Shown here: in pieces, positions 49,228-62,520 of the stretch | How the letters are laid out: every line of letters starts with the position of its first letter | Numbering within the stretch: position 1 is the first letter of the stretch | NCBI RefSeq assembly: GCF_026745355.1 | Contig: NC_079204.1 | Coordinates: 5,017,103-5,081,102 of the forward strand | Direction: 5' to 3' | Length of the DNA stretch: 64,000 nucleotides | From: Beta vulgaris subsp. vulgaris | Lineage: Eukaryota > Streptophyta > Magnoliopsida > Caryophyllales > Amaranthaceae | Translations under genes and position numbers: made by a program | The notes under the pieces: generated by a model | Told to the model about the DNA's origin: nothing | The model's input: only the letters and a program-made list of their open reading frames with translations | Database searches by the model: none

Positions 49228-50200
49228 CACTAGGGGAAAAAAAAGAAGGGTTGCGCAGGAAGGGCTGCGCTTTGTTCAAAACGCAGCCCTTCTTTATTGT
49301 AGGGCTGCGTTTTTTTAAAAAGCGCAGCCCTACGTAACAGAAGGGTTGCGTTTTTTATTAATTAATGTAATTTCAGATTTATAATTTTTCTCTTTTGTAT
49401 TTCTGTTCGTTTTTTATTTTTGTTCATTTTCGTTCTTGCTGTTTTTCGTTCATTTCTGTTCATTTTCATTCTTTTTTTTCATTTTCGTTCATTTTTTTTT
49501 GTTCATTCTCGTCCCTTGTTTTTCAATTTTCGTTCGTTTTTTTATTTTCCTTCTCTCTATTTTCTTCGCTCGATCTCGATTAGGTTTACCTTCATTAGCG
49601 AAAATGGGTTCGTCATTTTTCTAATTAGGGTTTTGGTTTTTAGTTCCAGATCTGATTTCATTATACTTTTTTGTTTTTTAGTTTATTTAATTTCATTTCG
49701 TTTTTTAGTTTAGATGCAATAATATCATATTTCTTCTGTATTTTAGTTTTAGTTTTTGTTCCTTTTTTTTCATTTTCGTTCTGCAATTATGTTCTGTTTA
49801 ATGCAAATGTTCTGTTTTAGTTTTTAGTTCGGATAGTTTATCTTTTTGGTGATCTACAGAAGATATCTCTCTCTTGTAGGTCTTGACTCACTTATCGTTG
49901 TTTGCTTCTGATTTAAACCATCTTTCAACCTTAAGAGTCTGATCATGAAACTCACATATTTTAATGCACCTTGATAATATGTTAAAATTCAGAAAATGTG
50001 AGATTAATATATGAGTAAAAAAATGTCAATTTTTTTTTTTTGGTAGGAAGGTTGCGCTTTTTAGGTAAAAGCGCAACCCTTAGTTGTGAAGGGCTGCGTT
50101 TGAAAAGCGCAGCCCTACTTAAAAAGTGAAGGTCTGCTGTGAAAAAGCGTAGCTCTAAGGGCCTTTTTTAGCGCAACCCTTCTTTATTTTTCCACTAGCG
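49228..50200. mobile_element. Non-autonomous CACTA element
   Basis: The left end is CACTAGGGGAAAAAAAAGAA and the inverted right end CGCTAGTGGAAAAATAAAGA, both leading into GAAGGGTTGCGC. The 3-bp direct repeat CTA flanks it (49225-49227 and 50201-50203), diagnostic of CACTA transposons. Subterminal arms hold repeated GGGCTGCGC/GCGCAGCCC hairpins. The interior, about 49380-49800, is T-rich with many TTTTCGTTC words and has no transposase. Confidence 0.85.
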
Positions 50201-50292
50201 CTAGTTAATATTTAAAATGAGTCCAACATTTGAAGTACGTATATACAAGAACGAGCATCGATCAAAATTTAACCTGCTAAGCGAGTTAAATG

Positions 50293-50406
<114 letters not shown>

Positions 50407-51916
50407 GGAATAAGATCTTGTGAAAACACCCATTAAAATGAAAACTGAAAACAGAAGATCTGGAGCGTTGATTTTGATCGTACGATTTATATCTCAATTC
50501 CCTCTCTCCCACTCTAACACTCCCTCTCACTCATCAAACTCCACCCCACTCTCTCTCCTCTAAAGATCAACCCAGCGAATTTGTCCATCAATGGCAGAAA
50601 AGATGGCAGTCATCAATGTCAGTCGCTTAACCCTTCCATTTTTTTTTTCTCTCTCCTCCATCAATGGCAGAAAAGATTTGCATCTCTACTTCTCTCTTTA
50701 CTCCTCTGCGAGCTTAGATCAATTCCTAAAATGGCGAAAAATAGTAGATGAAATTGGTGATGTTTCGTTCGGATTTTTATCATCTTCTCTTTCTTTTGTG
50801 GAACTTTTTTCAGAGTTTTGTCATCAATTCATCATCAAATTCATCATTTCCTCTAATTTTAGGGTTCTTCTTCTTGATTTTTTTTCCTATATTCTGATAT
50901 CTGTGTATTCTTTCTCAATTTTTCTTTTTTAACTTTTCATATTTCATTGTTTTGAACTATCTCTGTTTTGATTATTGATTGAGGTTGAATAATTTTAAAT
51001 TTCTCTGTTTTCTGGTTTGAGAGTTATGTGATTTGATGAGTAATTGTTGATTTTATGATACTTTTGAGCTCATTTTGTTCATCATTTTCAGATCTTCAAC
51101 TGAATTTTTGAATCTAGTAATTTTCGATCGAAATTGCGAACGTTGTATAACAAATTTTTGAAATGGAACGCCATATATTGGATGTTCTTCGCTCTTCCTT
51201 TCATATAAACCAGTTCAAACAAATTCACGCCTCAATTCTTACCTACTATACATATCTTTCTCCTCTTTTAGTACAGAGATTATGTCATTCTTCTCAGTTA
51301 AAATATGCACGCAAGATGTTCGATGAAATGCCTGAACCAGATGAACGCTTGTACAATATGTTCATTTCTGGGTATTCTAAGCTTGGTTCTTATAAACAAG
51401 CTTTGGGTATAAATCTCGCTCTCACCGGAAACTCGGCGATTTTTAGTCTCACATGTTTTCAAGGAGCTCACCGTCAAAATCTGGCACGTATACACAGTCC
51501 TGGTAGAAATTTTCGCCATTTTAAATTTATTTTTCCGATTATTTTGTTCTTTTATTTGCTGTCAAGAAGAAGAAAAAAAAATATTTGATGCCTAATGTAA
51601 TTTGATACTGGATATAATAGGCAGTATTGTTATTAGTTGCCAAAGTATTGTGATTAGTTGCTGTTTTAAAGCTATTTGTTACCCCCCTCTCACTAACATA
51701 TATTTCAAGGTAAAAAATTACCTTAAAAGTGGTAATAGTTACTCTTATAATAAATAAAGTTACCGTTGAAATATATAGAACTATCCTTAATATAATAAAG
51801 TTACCCCAAAACTGATAAAAGTTACCCTAAAAGTGTTAAAAGTTACCCTAAAGGGGTTAAAAGTTACTTTGTTTTCAGTTTTCAGCCTAAGAGTGGTTTT
51901 CAGCGGATCCTTCCCC
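50407..51916. mobile_element. Mutator-like inverted-repeat element carrying a PPR gene fragment
   Basis: Left arm GGAATAAGATCTTGTGAAAA and inverted right arm GGGGAAGGATCCGCTGAAAA continue into TGAAAACTGAAAAC on both sides, about 46 nt of imperfect inverted repeat. Both flanks are long (TA)n tracts, so insertion was into a TA microsatellite and the target duplication cannot be resolved. Near the right end GTTACCCTAAAA recurs several times. The interior holds a PPR-like coding fragment (listed separately) and a sequence beginning ATGGCAGAAAAGATGGCAGT. No transposase. Long arms plus captured gene sequence fit a Pack-MULE; the superfamily is inferred. Confidence 0.65.
51163..51411 (+). pseudogene. 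Pentatricopeptide repeat (PPR) gene fragment inside a transposon
   Basis: From an ATG the frame reads MERHILDVLRSS, then FKQIHASILT, KYARKMFDEMPEPD and LYNMFISGYSKLGSYKQAL. These are the hallmarks of the first part of a plant PLS-class PPR protein, an organellar RNA-binding family. After about residue 82 the similarity becomes patchy and the frame ends at 51588 without further repeats; an intact gene would need several hundred residues. It starts at a native-looking N-terminus, so the 5' end of a gene was captured. The inverted-repeat element 50407-51916 surrounds it. Confidence 0.7.
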
Positions 51917-52951
<1,035 letters not shown>

Positions 52952-55280
52952 TCATGTGTTACCAACAAGAACATCCTTATAAGGAGTAGCCGGAGTACTA
53001 AGATTCTTCGGATCGGCCGATTGTAATCTACGAATAGGTTGATTTTCTTCTGGAATTAGAGGAACTTGGCCTTCTCTAACTCGAATTAGCCTCTCTTGAG
53101 CACCTCCTCGTAGCTTCTCTAGACGTAGTCCATTCATTTGTTGCATCTTAAACACTTTCACCACATTCATTAATCCTCCTATGAACAATAATAAGCTCCC
53201 GAATACGCCTGACCATACCCATGTTTTACCCTGTGCACGCACATTACAAAACCAAAACATTATTAGTCCAAGCTATAAAACTCCATACGTGGACAACTCA
53301 CATGTACACAATAACATGAACACGAATTCACGAACACTATTCACGAGGTTTGCGCAAAAACGACTTACGAGTAGCATAAGTCCATGGTAAAACCATCTCG
53401 ATTGCTCACGGCTATTGATAATTGCACCTACAACAAACAATAAGCTTCCCAATAAAAAGGGAACAGTAACACTCTCTTGTAATATTTGTACATGTCCATC
53501 AGCTCTTTCGTAGATTTGACATGAATTGTGTATCGAACCGATAAGCCATAATATTGGACCAGCAACTAGCATATTCATGGCATGATTTTCTAATTTGTAT
53601 CCAATTCCTTTCTCCTCCTGCGCATAATTATCAAATTAATTATGAGTAAATCTTAACTCCAATTCTACTAACGGAAACACAAAACTGAATTATAGATCAA
53701 AACACTCCCCATATTCCTTAAAGATCTTCCTATTGGCACTTATAACAACCTTTTGTACACACAATTGACCAATAATATGTTTAATCACTTATTTAGTTAT
53801 GCTCGGTTCTTTTGGACTGAATATCTCTATTTGGAGAAGCATTTTAACTACCTTAAATGATAAGATGCTAATATATTTTAGATGCTAAAATAATTAATAA
53901 TATTTAAAAAACATCTAAAATAAATTTCAGGTGGTTAAAACTTAAAATATGACTTAAACAATAAATTAAAATTTTACCGAAATCAAATGACCGAAATTTT
54001 AAAACATCTTTCCAAAATTTTGACAATAACTAAATTTGCCAAAATAATTTATCAACTAATTTTTCCAAACAGTTAAACTAATCAATTAACTTATTAATTT
54101 CAACACCTTATCAGTTTCAATTTATTTTTAATCTAATATTGCCAAACATAACCAAATAATAAAAATTAAATTTTATTCTGTTCTATTTATTTAAGTTATT
54201 TTCCTCTCACAATTTTCATTTAATTCACCTCAGTTCATTTCAAACATAAATTCACTCCAGTCCAGTCCAGTCCAAAATAACATAACTTTAATAAAATACT
54301 TTGCAAAAAATCATGTACACACTCAACCAAACCTAATCAAATCCTAGTTCATATATCACCAAACACTACGAAACTGACTCAATACTCCTCCCGTCGAGTC
54401 CGGATAGGATAGAGTTATATCTGAACCATACATTTTATAATCAAGGGCTCATATTGACGAAAAGAAAAGAAAAAATTTAGGAGTGAATTATGATAAGATA
54501 AAATAAGGGAATTTTGTAAAGAAAATATATGAGTTATTGATTTTCTATTCAATAATTAATTAATATTGCTCAAACACTACATTGTAGCGTTATTTTACGA
54601 CTCTAGAAGATCCAAACACCCTCCCATCCCATCCCGTCCCTCATTATTCTGAATTTCAGTTATTTAAAGTGGATGTTACCTAATTTAGTTGGTCAAGACC
54701 TTAAAAAATGACACCAATACACAGGATAAAATCTCGTCTACATCATTTGTCCTCTCATCGGCTCTCTGTAAACCAAAAACACATTATTACTCAGTTCATC
54801 ACACAGTTTAACACCTACTCCTAATTAGCAACATAGGAAATTTTCATATAATCATATCATACAAACATAAATCTAATTAACCATATATAATAATAGCACA
54901 AACAAAAAAAAAAAGAAGATTACCAGAATAAAAAGCAAGAAAATGGCAAAAAACGACAAGATTGAACCCAAAGTCTGAAGAAAAGGAACAGCAAACTCAA
55001 CAAGAGCAAGCTGAATATCAAACTCCATTAACGACATCCGATAATCAATGCCAGCAAGATGGGCCACAAGATCATGGACATTAACAATTATAATAAGAAA
55101 AAACCCAATAAGAAGAAGGACAAGCCCAGATTTAGGTTCCCATGAGAATTGGGCCAGAAAGCCCATTAATAACACCACTGTAGCAAACAAGTAAAGCCCA
55201 GCATTCATGTATTCTGAACGATTTCTAGTTAATCTTGGCCCATACATCCTGATTTCTCTTGCACTTGCTAATTTTACCAT
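52952..55280 (-). CDS. Multi-pass membrane protein of unknown function, conserved in plants
   Basis: Three exons on the minus strand, 55280-54924, 53617-53369 and 53230-52952, all phase 0, give 294 aa. There are about six hydrophobic segments, near residues 27-45, 52-70, 92-119, 134-152, 162-179 and 206-230, then a soluble tail. Conserved-looking blocks are MYGPRL near the start, NSCQIYERADGHVQILQ between segments four and five, and LRLEKLRGGAQERL in the tail. I recall similar uncharacterised proteins in other angiosperms but know no function, and I assign none. The start is the first ATG of a frame with a clean N-terminus. A 66-nt in-frame stretch with splice-like borders lies in intron 1 (54700-54765) and is probably not used. 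The reading frame is intact. Confidence 0.85.
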
Positions 55281-56152
55281 CTCTTTTATTTTGTTTGTAA
55301 GAATATATAAAAAGGGGGAAAGAAAAAAGAGAGAGTTTTTTTGATTGATTTGTAGAAAGTGTATAAGAGAAGATGAAGGAAAAGGTGGTTTTGATGGGGG
55401 TGGAATGATGAGAGGAAGAAGAAGTGAAGGGGGTTTTGGGAGTTAATATGTGATATACGTGTCTTCATGCATGGAGTTAGGGAGATATACAAGTGTGGGA
55501 TTTATATTGGTTTGACACGTTTTATTTTTTTGGTTTTTTAATTGATTTTTTGGGTAGAAATAATGAATTTTTCAAAATTAGTGTACTATAAGGTTTGTTA
55601 TGGATTATTATTGGTTATAAACTCGATCGATATTGCTCTTTTTGAAGTGTATCAGAATGATAGACTTATTTCCCCTATACTGTTCGATCTGGTTCTTTAT
55701 AGTTTATTCGAATATGAATTTGATTTAACTTTGTTTAATTGTATCTTGTTTTTCTTTATTATATATTGTATATGTCGTTTGGTCTTCAATTGATGAACTT
55801 TTTCTTCCAAGAAAAACTCTCATTGGAAAAGATAAAAAAGCAAAAAAAAAAAGGAGTTGGGCGAAATGACATCAATTGATCAATTATAACTTTAATTGAT
55901 CAATTGACTCGTTGTTATGCGGGATTGCCTAAAAGTCGAGCCGGTGTGGAACCTGGTTAACCTGCCGACTACCTTCTGGGAGTCCAATAGGGTGCGGGGG
56001 TTGGGTTAGGAAAAGTGTTGGGCTTGATTAGGATCATGAGGGAGTTAGGTGGTCGATCCTGATCCCGTTTTTATGCTATGAAATATGGAAGGTTCAAAAC
56101 CGGTTTATTTTTTATACAACAAATTTCCTTCCACCTCAAGTAACGCTAAGAA
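55281..56152. other. Promoter and leader of the membrane-protein gene, then intergenic DNA
   Basis: A CT-rich leader on the minus strand (about 55290-55430) fits the 5' UTR. From 55910 to 56100 the base composition becomes more GC-rich, possibly a repeat remnant, but no family is recognised. Confidence 0.4.
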
Positions 56153-56681
56153 ATGCCCTTTCCCTTGCAAAGGAATTTAGTGCTCAACAATCAAAATTTA
56201 CTAAAAGTTGTTGTCCCGGCAGCTCATCATGGGCCATGTTTCCCCGAAAATTGGGTCCATGTGAATGTTAATGCATCGTATGTGGGTATTGAAACTATAA
56301 ACATTGTAGGTGTTATTCGTGATAGTCATGGCCTCATGGGTGTTGTTGTAAAGGTTTTTATTGTTTGTCTTATGTCACTATACCCTCTTCATGCAGAGCT
56401 ATTAGTCATACGACAGGGATTACATGTAGTGAGCTAATTAAGCCAACTACACATATCTTAACCTGCACTTGGATTGCAAGCAAGCTGTGGATATGATCAC
56501 TGCGGACACAATGTATTTTGATGAGTTTTATAGTGCTCCTATTATTGATTGCAGGGAGTTGCGACATTATTCTCAAGAGACATGGATCATATTCGCTAGA
56601 AGAAAGGATAACCAAGTTGTGGATGTTCTAGTCTATGATTGTATGCATGGAGAAGCTAATCTCAATGTAATAATTTATTAA
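56153..56681 (+). pseudogene. Broken RNase H-like (RVT_3 type) fragment
   Basis: Two overlapping stretches in different frames. The first reads NWVHVNVNASY, then GVIRDSHGLMGVV and LHAELLVIRQGL, which follow the plant RNase H-like pattern of a WVK-N-DAS strand, a GVIRD strand and an AE-AI-GL helix. After a stop and frameshift near 56437-56460 the second reads LDCKQAVDMI, ILDCREL-like IIDCRELRHY and ARRKDNQVVDVLVYD. The first catalytic Asp is replaced by Asn (VNVNAS). It is probably the 3' end of an old LINE or of a retro-derived gene. Confidence 0.65.
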
Positions 56682-58235
56682 CCCACCCCCGGATTATTGT
56701 AAGGACATATTAACTATGGATTCTAAAAGACTCTTTGCCGTGACTACTTAAATTAATGCTACTGATGTTCACCCAAAAATAAAACTTAAATATAGGGAGT
56801 AGTAAGATTTTAATCGGGTGTAATGAGTAATACCATTAAGTAATCATAATAGGAGTTGTGTTATTTAAGCTATTACTTTTAAACTGGGACATTTCAGATC
56901 ATCAACTAGGTTTAATTGTCTATTGTAATTAGGGGTATTCATGAGTTTAGGAACGGAACCGACGGGGACCGATGATCGGACCAGAAACTGAATTTTTTTT
57001 GGATTGGACCTGACATGTTTTTTTCGGTTCAGTTTTGGACATGTTTGACTGGAATCTATATTATTTTAAAAAATCTTTTTTATGTAATTTAAACATATTT
57101 ATATTTATTTTTTAATAATAATATTTCTAAAGGTAATGTATAGTAGGATTTTAAGGTTTAAGGTTTAGTTAGGTTAATTACGGTTTAGTAATTAGGGTTA
57201 ATACTAATGGAGCTAAGTGTCGTTAGTCATTAATTTTTTTTTTTTATGTATTATCAAGAAATTGAGTGATATCCGATATATATATTTTGAAAAGAGTGAA
57301 GGTACATTATGAATATAAAAACTCGAAAATAATTGGTGAAAAAACGATTTTTTTTATAAGGTAGTTTTTCTTTTTAAAAAATAATTTTAAGGTAGTGAGG
57401 ACAAATTTTCCGATATAATATGGTTCAAACAACCATAAAATACACTCTTCAAGCATCTATTACACACAACCTCCCAATGCTAATTTTGTTGAAATTGAAT
57501 CTGTGAAATTCAATGGTGATGGATTTAATTTTACTATTGGAAGTTTTCGATGATGATTACTAAGTCTCCAAAATGAGGTATGTAGGATTATTTCCCTTGT
57601 ATAAAAATTTGTTTCGAGTACATTGCATTAATATTGAATTCTTGATCTTTTTTACTTCTAACTTGATTTCATGTCTTCTTAAATCAAGTGTGTGAAACTA
57701 ATAAATAATAATGCTCTGTTGCCAAGAACACAGTGTTCTTGTTTATAAATTAGGAACATTGGCTAACAAGAATATAAATTATTACAAGTATGTGGGAAAT
57801 AATACGAATTGAATTATCTTCTGTGAATAATGCAAACTTTTCTTTGTTGTGCAAAAATAATTCCGTAGCTTACCAATGGTAAAATATTCTATGTATTTCG
57901 TCTTTCAAAAAAATTTCCGGCAGTATATTATGATTATTATCAGATATTCTGTCAAGGGTAATCCCCTATATTACTCGGACACCTTCGTTTACCTCAAAAA
58001 TTGGGTGTTGTGTCGACAAAAATCGGGTGTTGTGTCGTGTCTGACACGACACTTCACTTAGATACTTCATTTTAAACTAAAAATTTGTCCTTTTTCTACA
58101 AAGTAGTCGAGTCGGACACTTGAACACCAATCCATCCGAGTAGATACTCAATCCGTCTCGTCTCTGAGCAACCTAGGTAATCCCCATAGTATTTTGCACA
58201 ATTAAGAGTAAAGTTCATATTATTCATAGCAAATA
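56682..58235. other. Intergenic DNA with repeat remnants
   Basis: A lone hAT-like end (TAGGGGTATTCATGAG) begins at about 56932, followed by GGAACGGAACCGACGGGGACC, but no partner end was found. From about 57975 to 58170 there is a block with TGTCTGACACGAC and GAGTCGGACAC that recurs in related form near 62105-62280. No gene is seen. Confidence 0.4.
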
Positions 58236-58737
58236 CTCCCTCCATCTAGAATAAATAGTACACTTCATTTCGAAGACAATCCTCGAAATTTTGCAAAAGC
58301 ATGAAAGAAGTACCACTAAATAATATCTGGTTTTTGGGAGATGTGAAAGAACCATTAAAATACTGTAAGAGAAAAAATGGAGTAGGGGAGAAGGTTTTGA
58401 GCGGATTAATAAAATGGGTGGTGGGATATGTGAATGTATTGGCATCTTATTTTTGGTATCTCGCAAATTTTTTGGTACCAAAGCTAAGTCAAAGTGGTAC
58501 CAAAATAGAGTTATTTTGGTACCAACTCTATTTTGGTTACAAATTTCAGTTTGGTACCAAGGTTATATGTTGGTACCAAATGACTCTATTTTGGTAACAC
58601 TTGGACTTAGCTTTGATATCAAATTTTTGTGATCTAAGCTTGTGGGATATATATGAGGTAGAAAAGTGTAATAGGTTGATGTAAAAAATTAAATAAGTTT
58701 AGAAAGGAAAGCGTAACAATCAAAAAACTGGAGGGAG
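58236..58737. mobile_element. Stowaway-like MITE with an internal GGTACC palindrome cluster
   Basis: Outer ends CTCCCTCCATCTAGAATAAA and AACTGGAGGGAG are inverted repeats flanked by TA (58234-58235 and 58738-58739). Inside, 58455-58620, TTGGTACCAA-type palindromes recur five or six times, and AGCTAAGTCAAAGTGGTACC pairs with GGTAACACTTGGACTTAGCT. The inner block is probably a second foldback element nested in the first. Confidence 0.65.
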
Positions 58738-59063
58738 TAGTTCAGTTTGTATTATCTTTGCCCGTATCAGACTATCAGTGAAGTTCATTCTACTTTCGTA
58801 GCCGATTTTTGATTAATTATTGAGTTAGTTGAATTAAATAGCAACACTTTTTTGCTGTGTGAGTCATCTTGTTCAAATTTGTACTCAGTGGCTTAATGTG
58901 ATCTGATCAGTTGGTTCTGACTTCTGAGGGATTAGTGAATCCAAGAAGTAGGGGTGTGAAGAAGTTTTCTACTATTTGTGTTGGTACAAATACAATTGTA
59001 GCTCAAGTTCACTCTAGTAGAACACAATGTGACATAAGCAGAAATTTAATCTGATTGTTAGTT

Positions 59064-60767
59064 TCAATTATCGATCTTCGTTTCACCATGATCAGTTGCC
59101 AGTTGCTGAACTTGTTTGGGTTTTTCTTTGTTCTTCTCTAAATCCCATTTGTTTGTGTCTTCTAGTATTGCTCGTTCTTTGTATTTCCAATAAACCATCA
59201 GTTGTAAGATGCCCAAGAGGATTCCAACAAAATTTGGTGACTGCCAAGAAAATAATATTGGAGTTAGTAGAAACAAAAAGCTTTTTACAAGGCATGTAAT
59301 GGTACTAAACTTCAAAGGTTAAGATGCGAAATAAACCATGATGAAGAAATCGTGGCTGAGTCCTCCATAACATGCCCAGAAGCAACTTGCGAGGAGAGTG
59401 AAGAATGACAGGTAAAATGGCATGAATTCCACACTTTTGGTTGCTATCACCTGCTTCTGTGTAATATATCCAGGTAAGATGTTAACTCCTTGTTTAACAG
59501 TTTCAAGATTTGTTATATGCTGAATGGTTAATTTTACACGATATTTTCTTTCATGCATTCATGTAATCTTTAACTGATTGATAATTATGTTAGATTTCGT
59601 TTCGTGGAACATAGATCATTCAATTGAAGTTTGAAGAATGCACGACGAACTTTAAGAAGACTTAAAGTAATCAAACAGCAAGTCTCTTTTCAGACTTGGT
59701 ATGAGTTGCATACAAACCATCAAAAGTTGAGCAAAAAACAGAATTTCTTTACCCTTTGTTCTAATACCTTGTTTTCTTTTATATGTTTTGCTGAACTTTT
59801 AATGTGTTTTTCGGCGCAACTATTAAATGGTCTGACAGTAGAATTTGCGTTAAAACTCACCACAGCAACAAGAGGGGCACCATAGAGTGCTACCGAAGTA
59901 GCCAGCCCTGCACTCCCTACAAAAACCTTCCGTGTATGATGGTCATGCAATAGGAAGGCAGAGATTAGTGCAGTGGCTACAAATAATGCAAGAACAGTCA
60001 GTGTCAGAGCAGCAACTTTCACCTGCATCATGTCATGAAAAATATTTCATAATCTCTGTCCAAGTTGCGAGTGCCTTGTCTCATACTTCCTCCATTCTGA
60101 AATAAGAGAAATACTTCTTCTTTTTTTATGTGAGAGCTTTTTGAGAGAAGTATTTCACTTATTTCAGAAGAGAGGAAGTATTAAAGAACTTGTAGCATAA
60201 TCATAAACGTTTCTTTTACATGCGTTGTGAAAAGAAATCTTCTAATTAAGCATGTTTGAGAGGACTGACCTTTCCCTTTGGTGAAGTGAACCATATATAG
60301 ATGAGGACAAAAGAGGATTCCAATAGGAAACCGAGGCCATTGACAGTGATCAGGGAAACATTTTCCCATCCATGGCTTACAATAGGTAACCCGTACCAAG
60401 TGTAAAGGAGAGCGTTGACTAAAGCAACAATGTACGGAACATATGAATACTCCTCAGTGCTCTTCTTCTTTATGACAGTAGTAAATGTTAATCTGGGACA
60501 ATATTAGAATTTGTTTATATGAGAACTTTGCTAATTATGGAGAATAAAAGTAGATAGAAGAAATTGAAGTTCAAGCTAAGATACAATTGAGTAGAAGTTC
60601 ACTATACATGGGTGACGCGTATAGTAATGCAGAAGCTGCATTTCCTGCGAAAGAAATTAAAAAGATCGAAGATAAACTATCGAGCTACTAGTATATCTAG
60701 TAGACTGTAATAATTGGAGTAGTGATATACCCATTACTCCAACAGCTATCCGCAGTTTATCCCCCAT
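59064..60767 (-). CDS. SWEET3: SWEET sugar transporter, clade I (SWEET3 type)
   Basis: A seven-helix MtN3/saliva-family uniporter moving sugars across membranes down their gradient. Six exons on the minus strand: 60767-60731, 60644-60608, 60492-60270, 60022-59861, 59456-59337 and 59240-59064, all in phase, giving 251 aa (family usual 230-290). The 37-bp first two exons are typical of plant SWEET genes. Repeat one includes [20 protein letters not shown] and [20 protein letters not shown]; repeat two includes [34 protein letters not shown] and [20 protein letters not shown]. The start [17 protein letters not shown] and [12 protein letters not shown] resemble Arabidopsis SWEET3, and the gene order supports it. 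The C-terminal tail is short and charged. The reading frame is intact, with a 93-bp MITE in intron 3. The substrate is not inferable here. Confidence 0.95.
60086..60178. mobile_element. 93-bp Stowaway-like MITE in a SWEET3 intron
   Basis: Nearly the whole element is a hairpin: CTTCCTCCATTCTGAAATAA at the left pairs with TTATTTCAGAAGAGAGGAAG at the right, around ACTTCTT/GAGAGAAGT. TA flanks both ends. Confidence 0.85.
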
Positions 60768-61530
60768 GTTGTCGAATTTCGATGCTCCTGGAGTCCTGGT
60801 CTTAAGAAGGGAGAAAGCTCTGTGATGATGCTAATACAGTATGATCATTTTGGCATCCTTTAGTTGATATATATAGCCAAAGACTAGACAAAAGGTGGAA
60901 TATATAAAAATATTGGGAACATTATCTTCCTTCCTTTAGTTATTCTAACCATAAATGAATCTTCAGTACTGCACAAGGTAACATATTTTTTGATGGAGCA
61001 ACATGAAGCGTGTCGCTTTGTTTTGATTCCGAGAGAATTTGAAGGACTAATGCTGTTGCTTGTGGGATATATGCTATCCCCATTAAATTTCGTTTAATAG
61101 ATGTCCTTCCCATTGAGCACAAAGTCACATATATGAATTTGTCTAGTAGTCTTCTCATAGGATTTTTCTGAACCAGCTATGGGTATGGAAATTATAACAT
61201 TATACTCCATTTCTATTATAAGGAATTTTAGCCTAATAAAATTTTTATTAAACTGTCAGGGATTCCGTAATACCAATGTAATATTAAAAATCACTCATAG
61301 TATCAAGGTAAGATTATAGGTTCTTTTATATTATCATTATATAAAACAATATTTGTTGTCATTTCTTATTACTGATGTAACTTGAACTAAAGTAAGTAAT
61401 TCTTAATATGCTTAAAAGTCGCTAACAAAAGTAAGTTGAAATTCTCAAATTAGGTCTATGGATAGAGAGTTGTTCGAGGTAGCCAACTATTTTTAATTTA
61501 TGTATTCTGCAAATAGCCTCTTGACCAGTC
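60768..61530. other. SWEET3 upstream region
   Basis: This holds the promoter and any leader of SWEET3. No second gene, TATA element that could be assigned with confidence, or intact transposon is seen. Confidence 0.5.
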
Positions 61531-61539
61531 TAGGCATTC

Positions 61540-61710
61540 ACGGTCAAATCTCTAACTTGATCGTCGGAGGGGGTTTCCAGGTATCCCCCGAGGGTAATTT
61601 ATATTTGCTTCCTTGCAGCTATTCCTTATTTCCTTAGCGGTCCCCCACTCCACCCTCGGCGGACTTAGTTTGAAGACTGCCACCTATTTCACTACCAGAA
61701 CATTAAGTAT
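61540..61710. repeat. Possible LTR fragment of a Gypsy-type retrotransposon
   Basis: The succession CTAACTTGATCGTCGGAGGG, a CCCCCGAGGG block, TTGCTTCCTTGCAG and CCCTCGGCGGACTTAG matches the 3' part of LTRs I know from plant Gypsy elements. There is no second LTR, primer-binding site or coding region within the window. Confidence 0.45.
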
Positions 61711-62359
61711 ATCTAGAAAACATTAGTTTTTTCATGAGAAGAAAAACTAATTAGTGTGATTGTTTGTCAGCAATTCCATGACATGTCTCTTGTTGCTTCT
61801 ATTTTGATAATACCAAACAAACTTTTATCATCATAAAGCATTATCAGGTGATAAAATAAGAAAATGTGTGATATTGTTTTACACTCCTTCATTAGTGTCA
61901 TAGTGTGGCAATCAGCATCCTGATATTATAAAATTGTAAATTCTGCTTGATTGCATGCATGGTTGCATCCTGTGTCACAAACACTTTTCTAGTTTCCACC
62001 TAGATATGACTGTATCCCCTGAGGGAGATATGTGAAAAGATAATAAAGTACTTTTCGAGTAGGATTTCTCAAATGACTGATCATGAGCATTACCACTATA
62101 CTAGGGTTCTATGTTACTTGGACTTGAGTACTCATGTCAGACACGCGTATGTGTCAAAGTATCCAACTTGCCGATCATATGAAAACTTTCTATATTTTGA
62201 CCGAGAATGAAGTGTCAACGTGATCATATCCATGTCGGAGTGTTAGGATTTGACATGGGTACATGACATAAATAAAGAGTCCGGTTAACATAGCTAGGCT
62301 CATTGTAGAGGGGATCTCATACTTAGGCTCTATGCTCCGCACCTCATATTCACTTATCT

Positions 62360-62520
62360 CAAGGTAATAAGTTCAGATTGATTTAGAAAAGTTTAAATGA
62401 GTTCAGATACGGGCTGATAAGTTCAGATAGAGGCTATTAAGTTCAGATTATGGTTAAAGTAAGATCCAATAAGTTCAGATGAGTTACTATAAGTTCAAGT
62501 AAGTCAAACATAAATTCAAA
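62360..62520. repeat. Cluster of AAGTTCAGAT modules
   Basis: AAGTTCAGA or a close variant occurs six or more times at irregular spacing of about 20-35 bp. The same modules occur in the 107-bp tandem repeat at 63444-63656, so both come from one repeat family. Confidence 0.7.
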
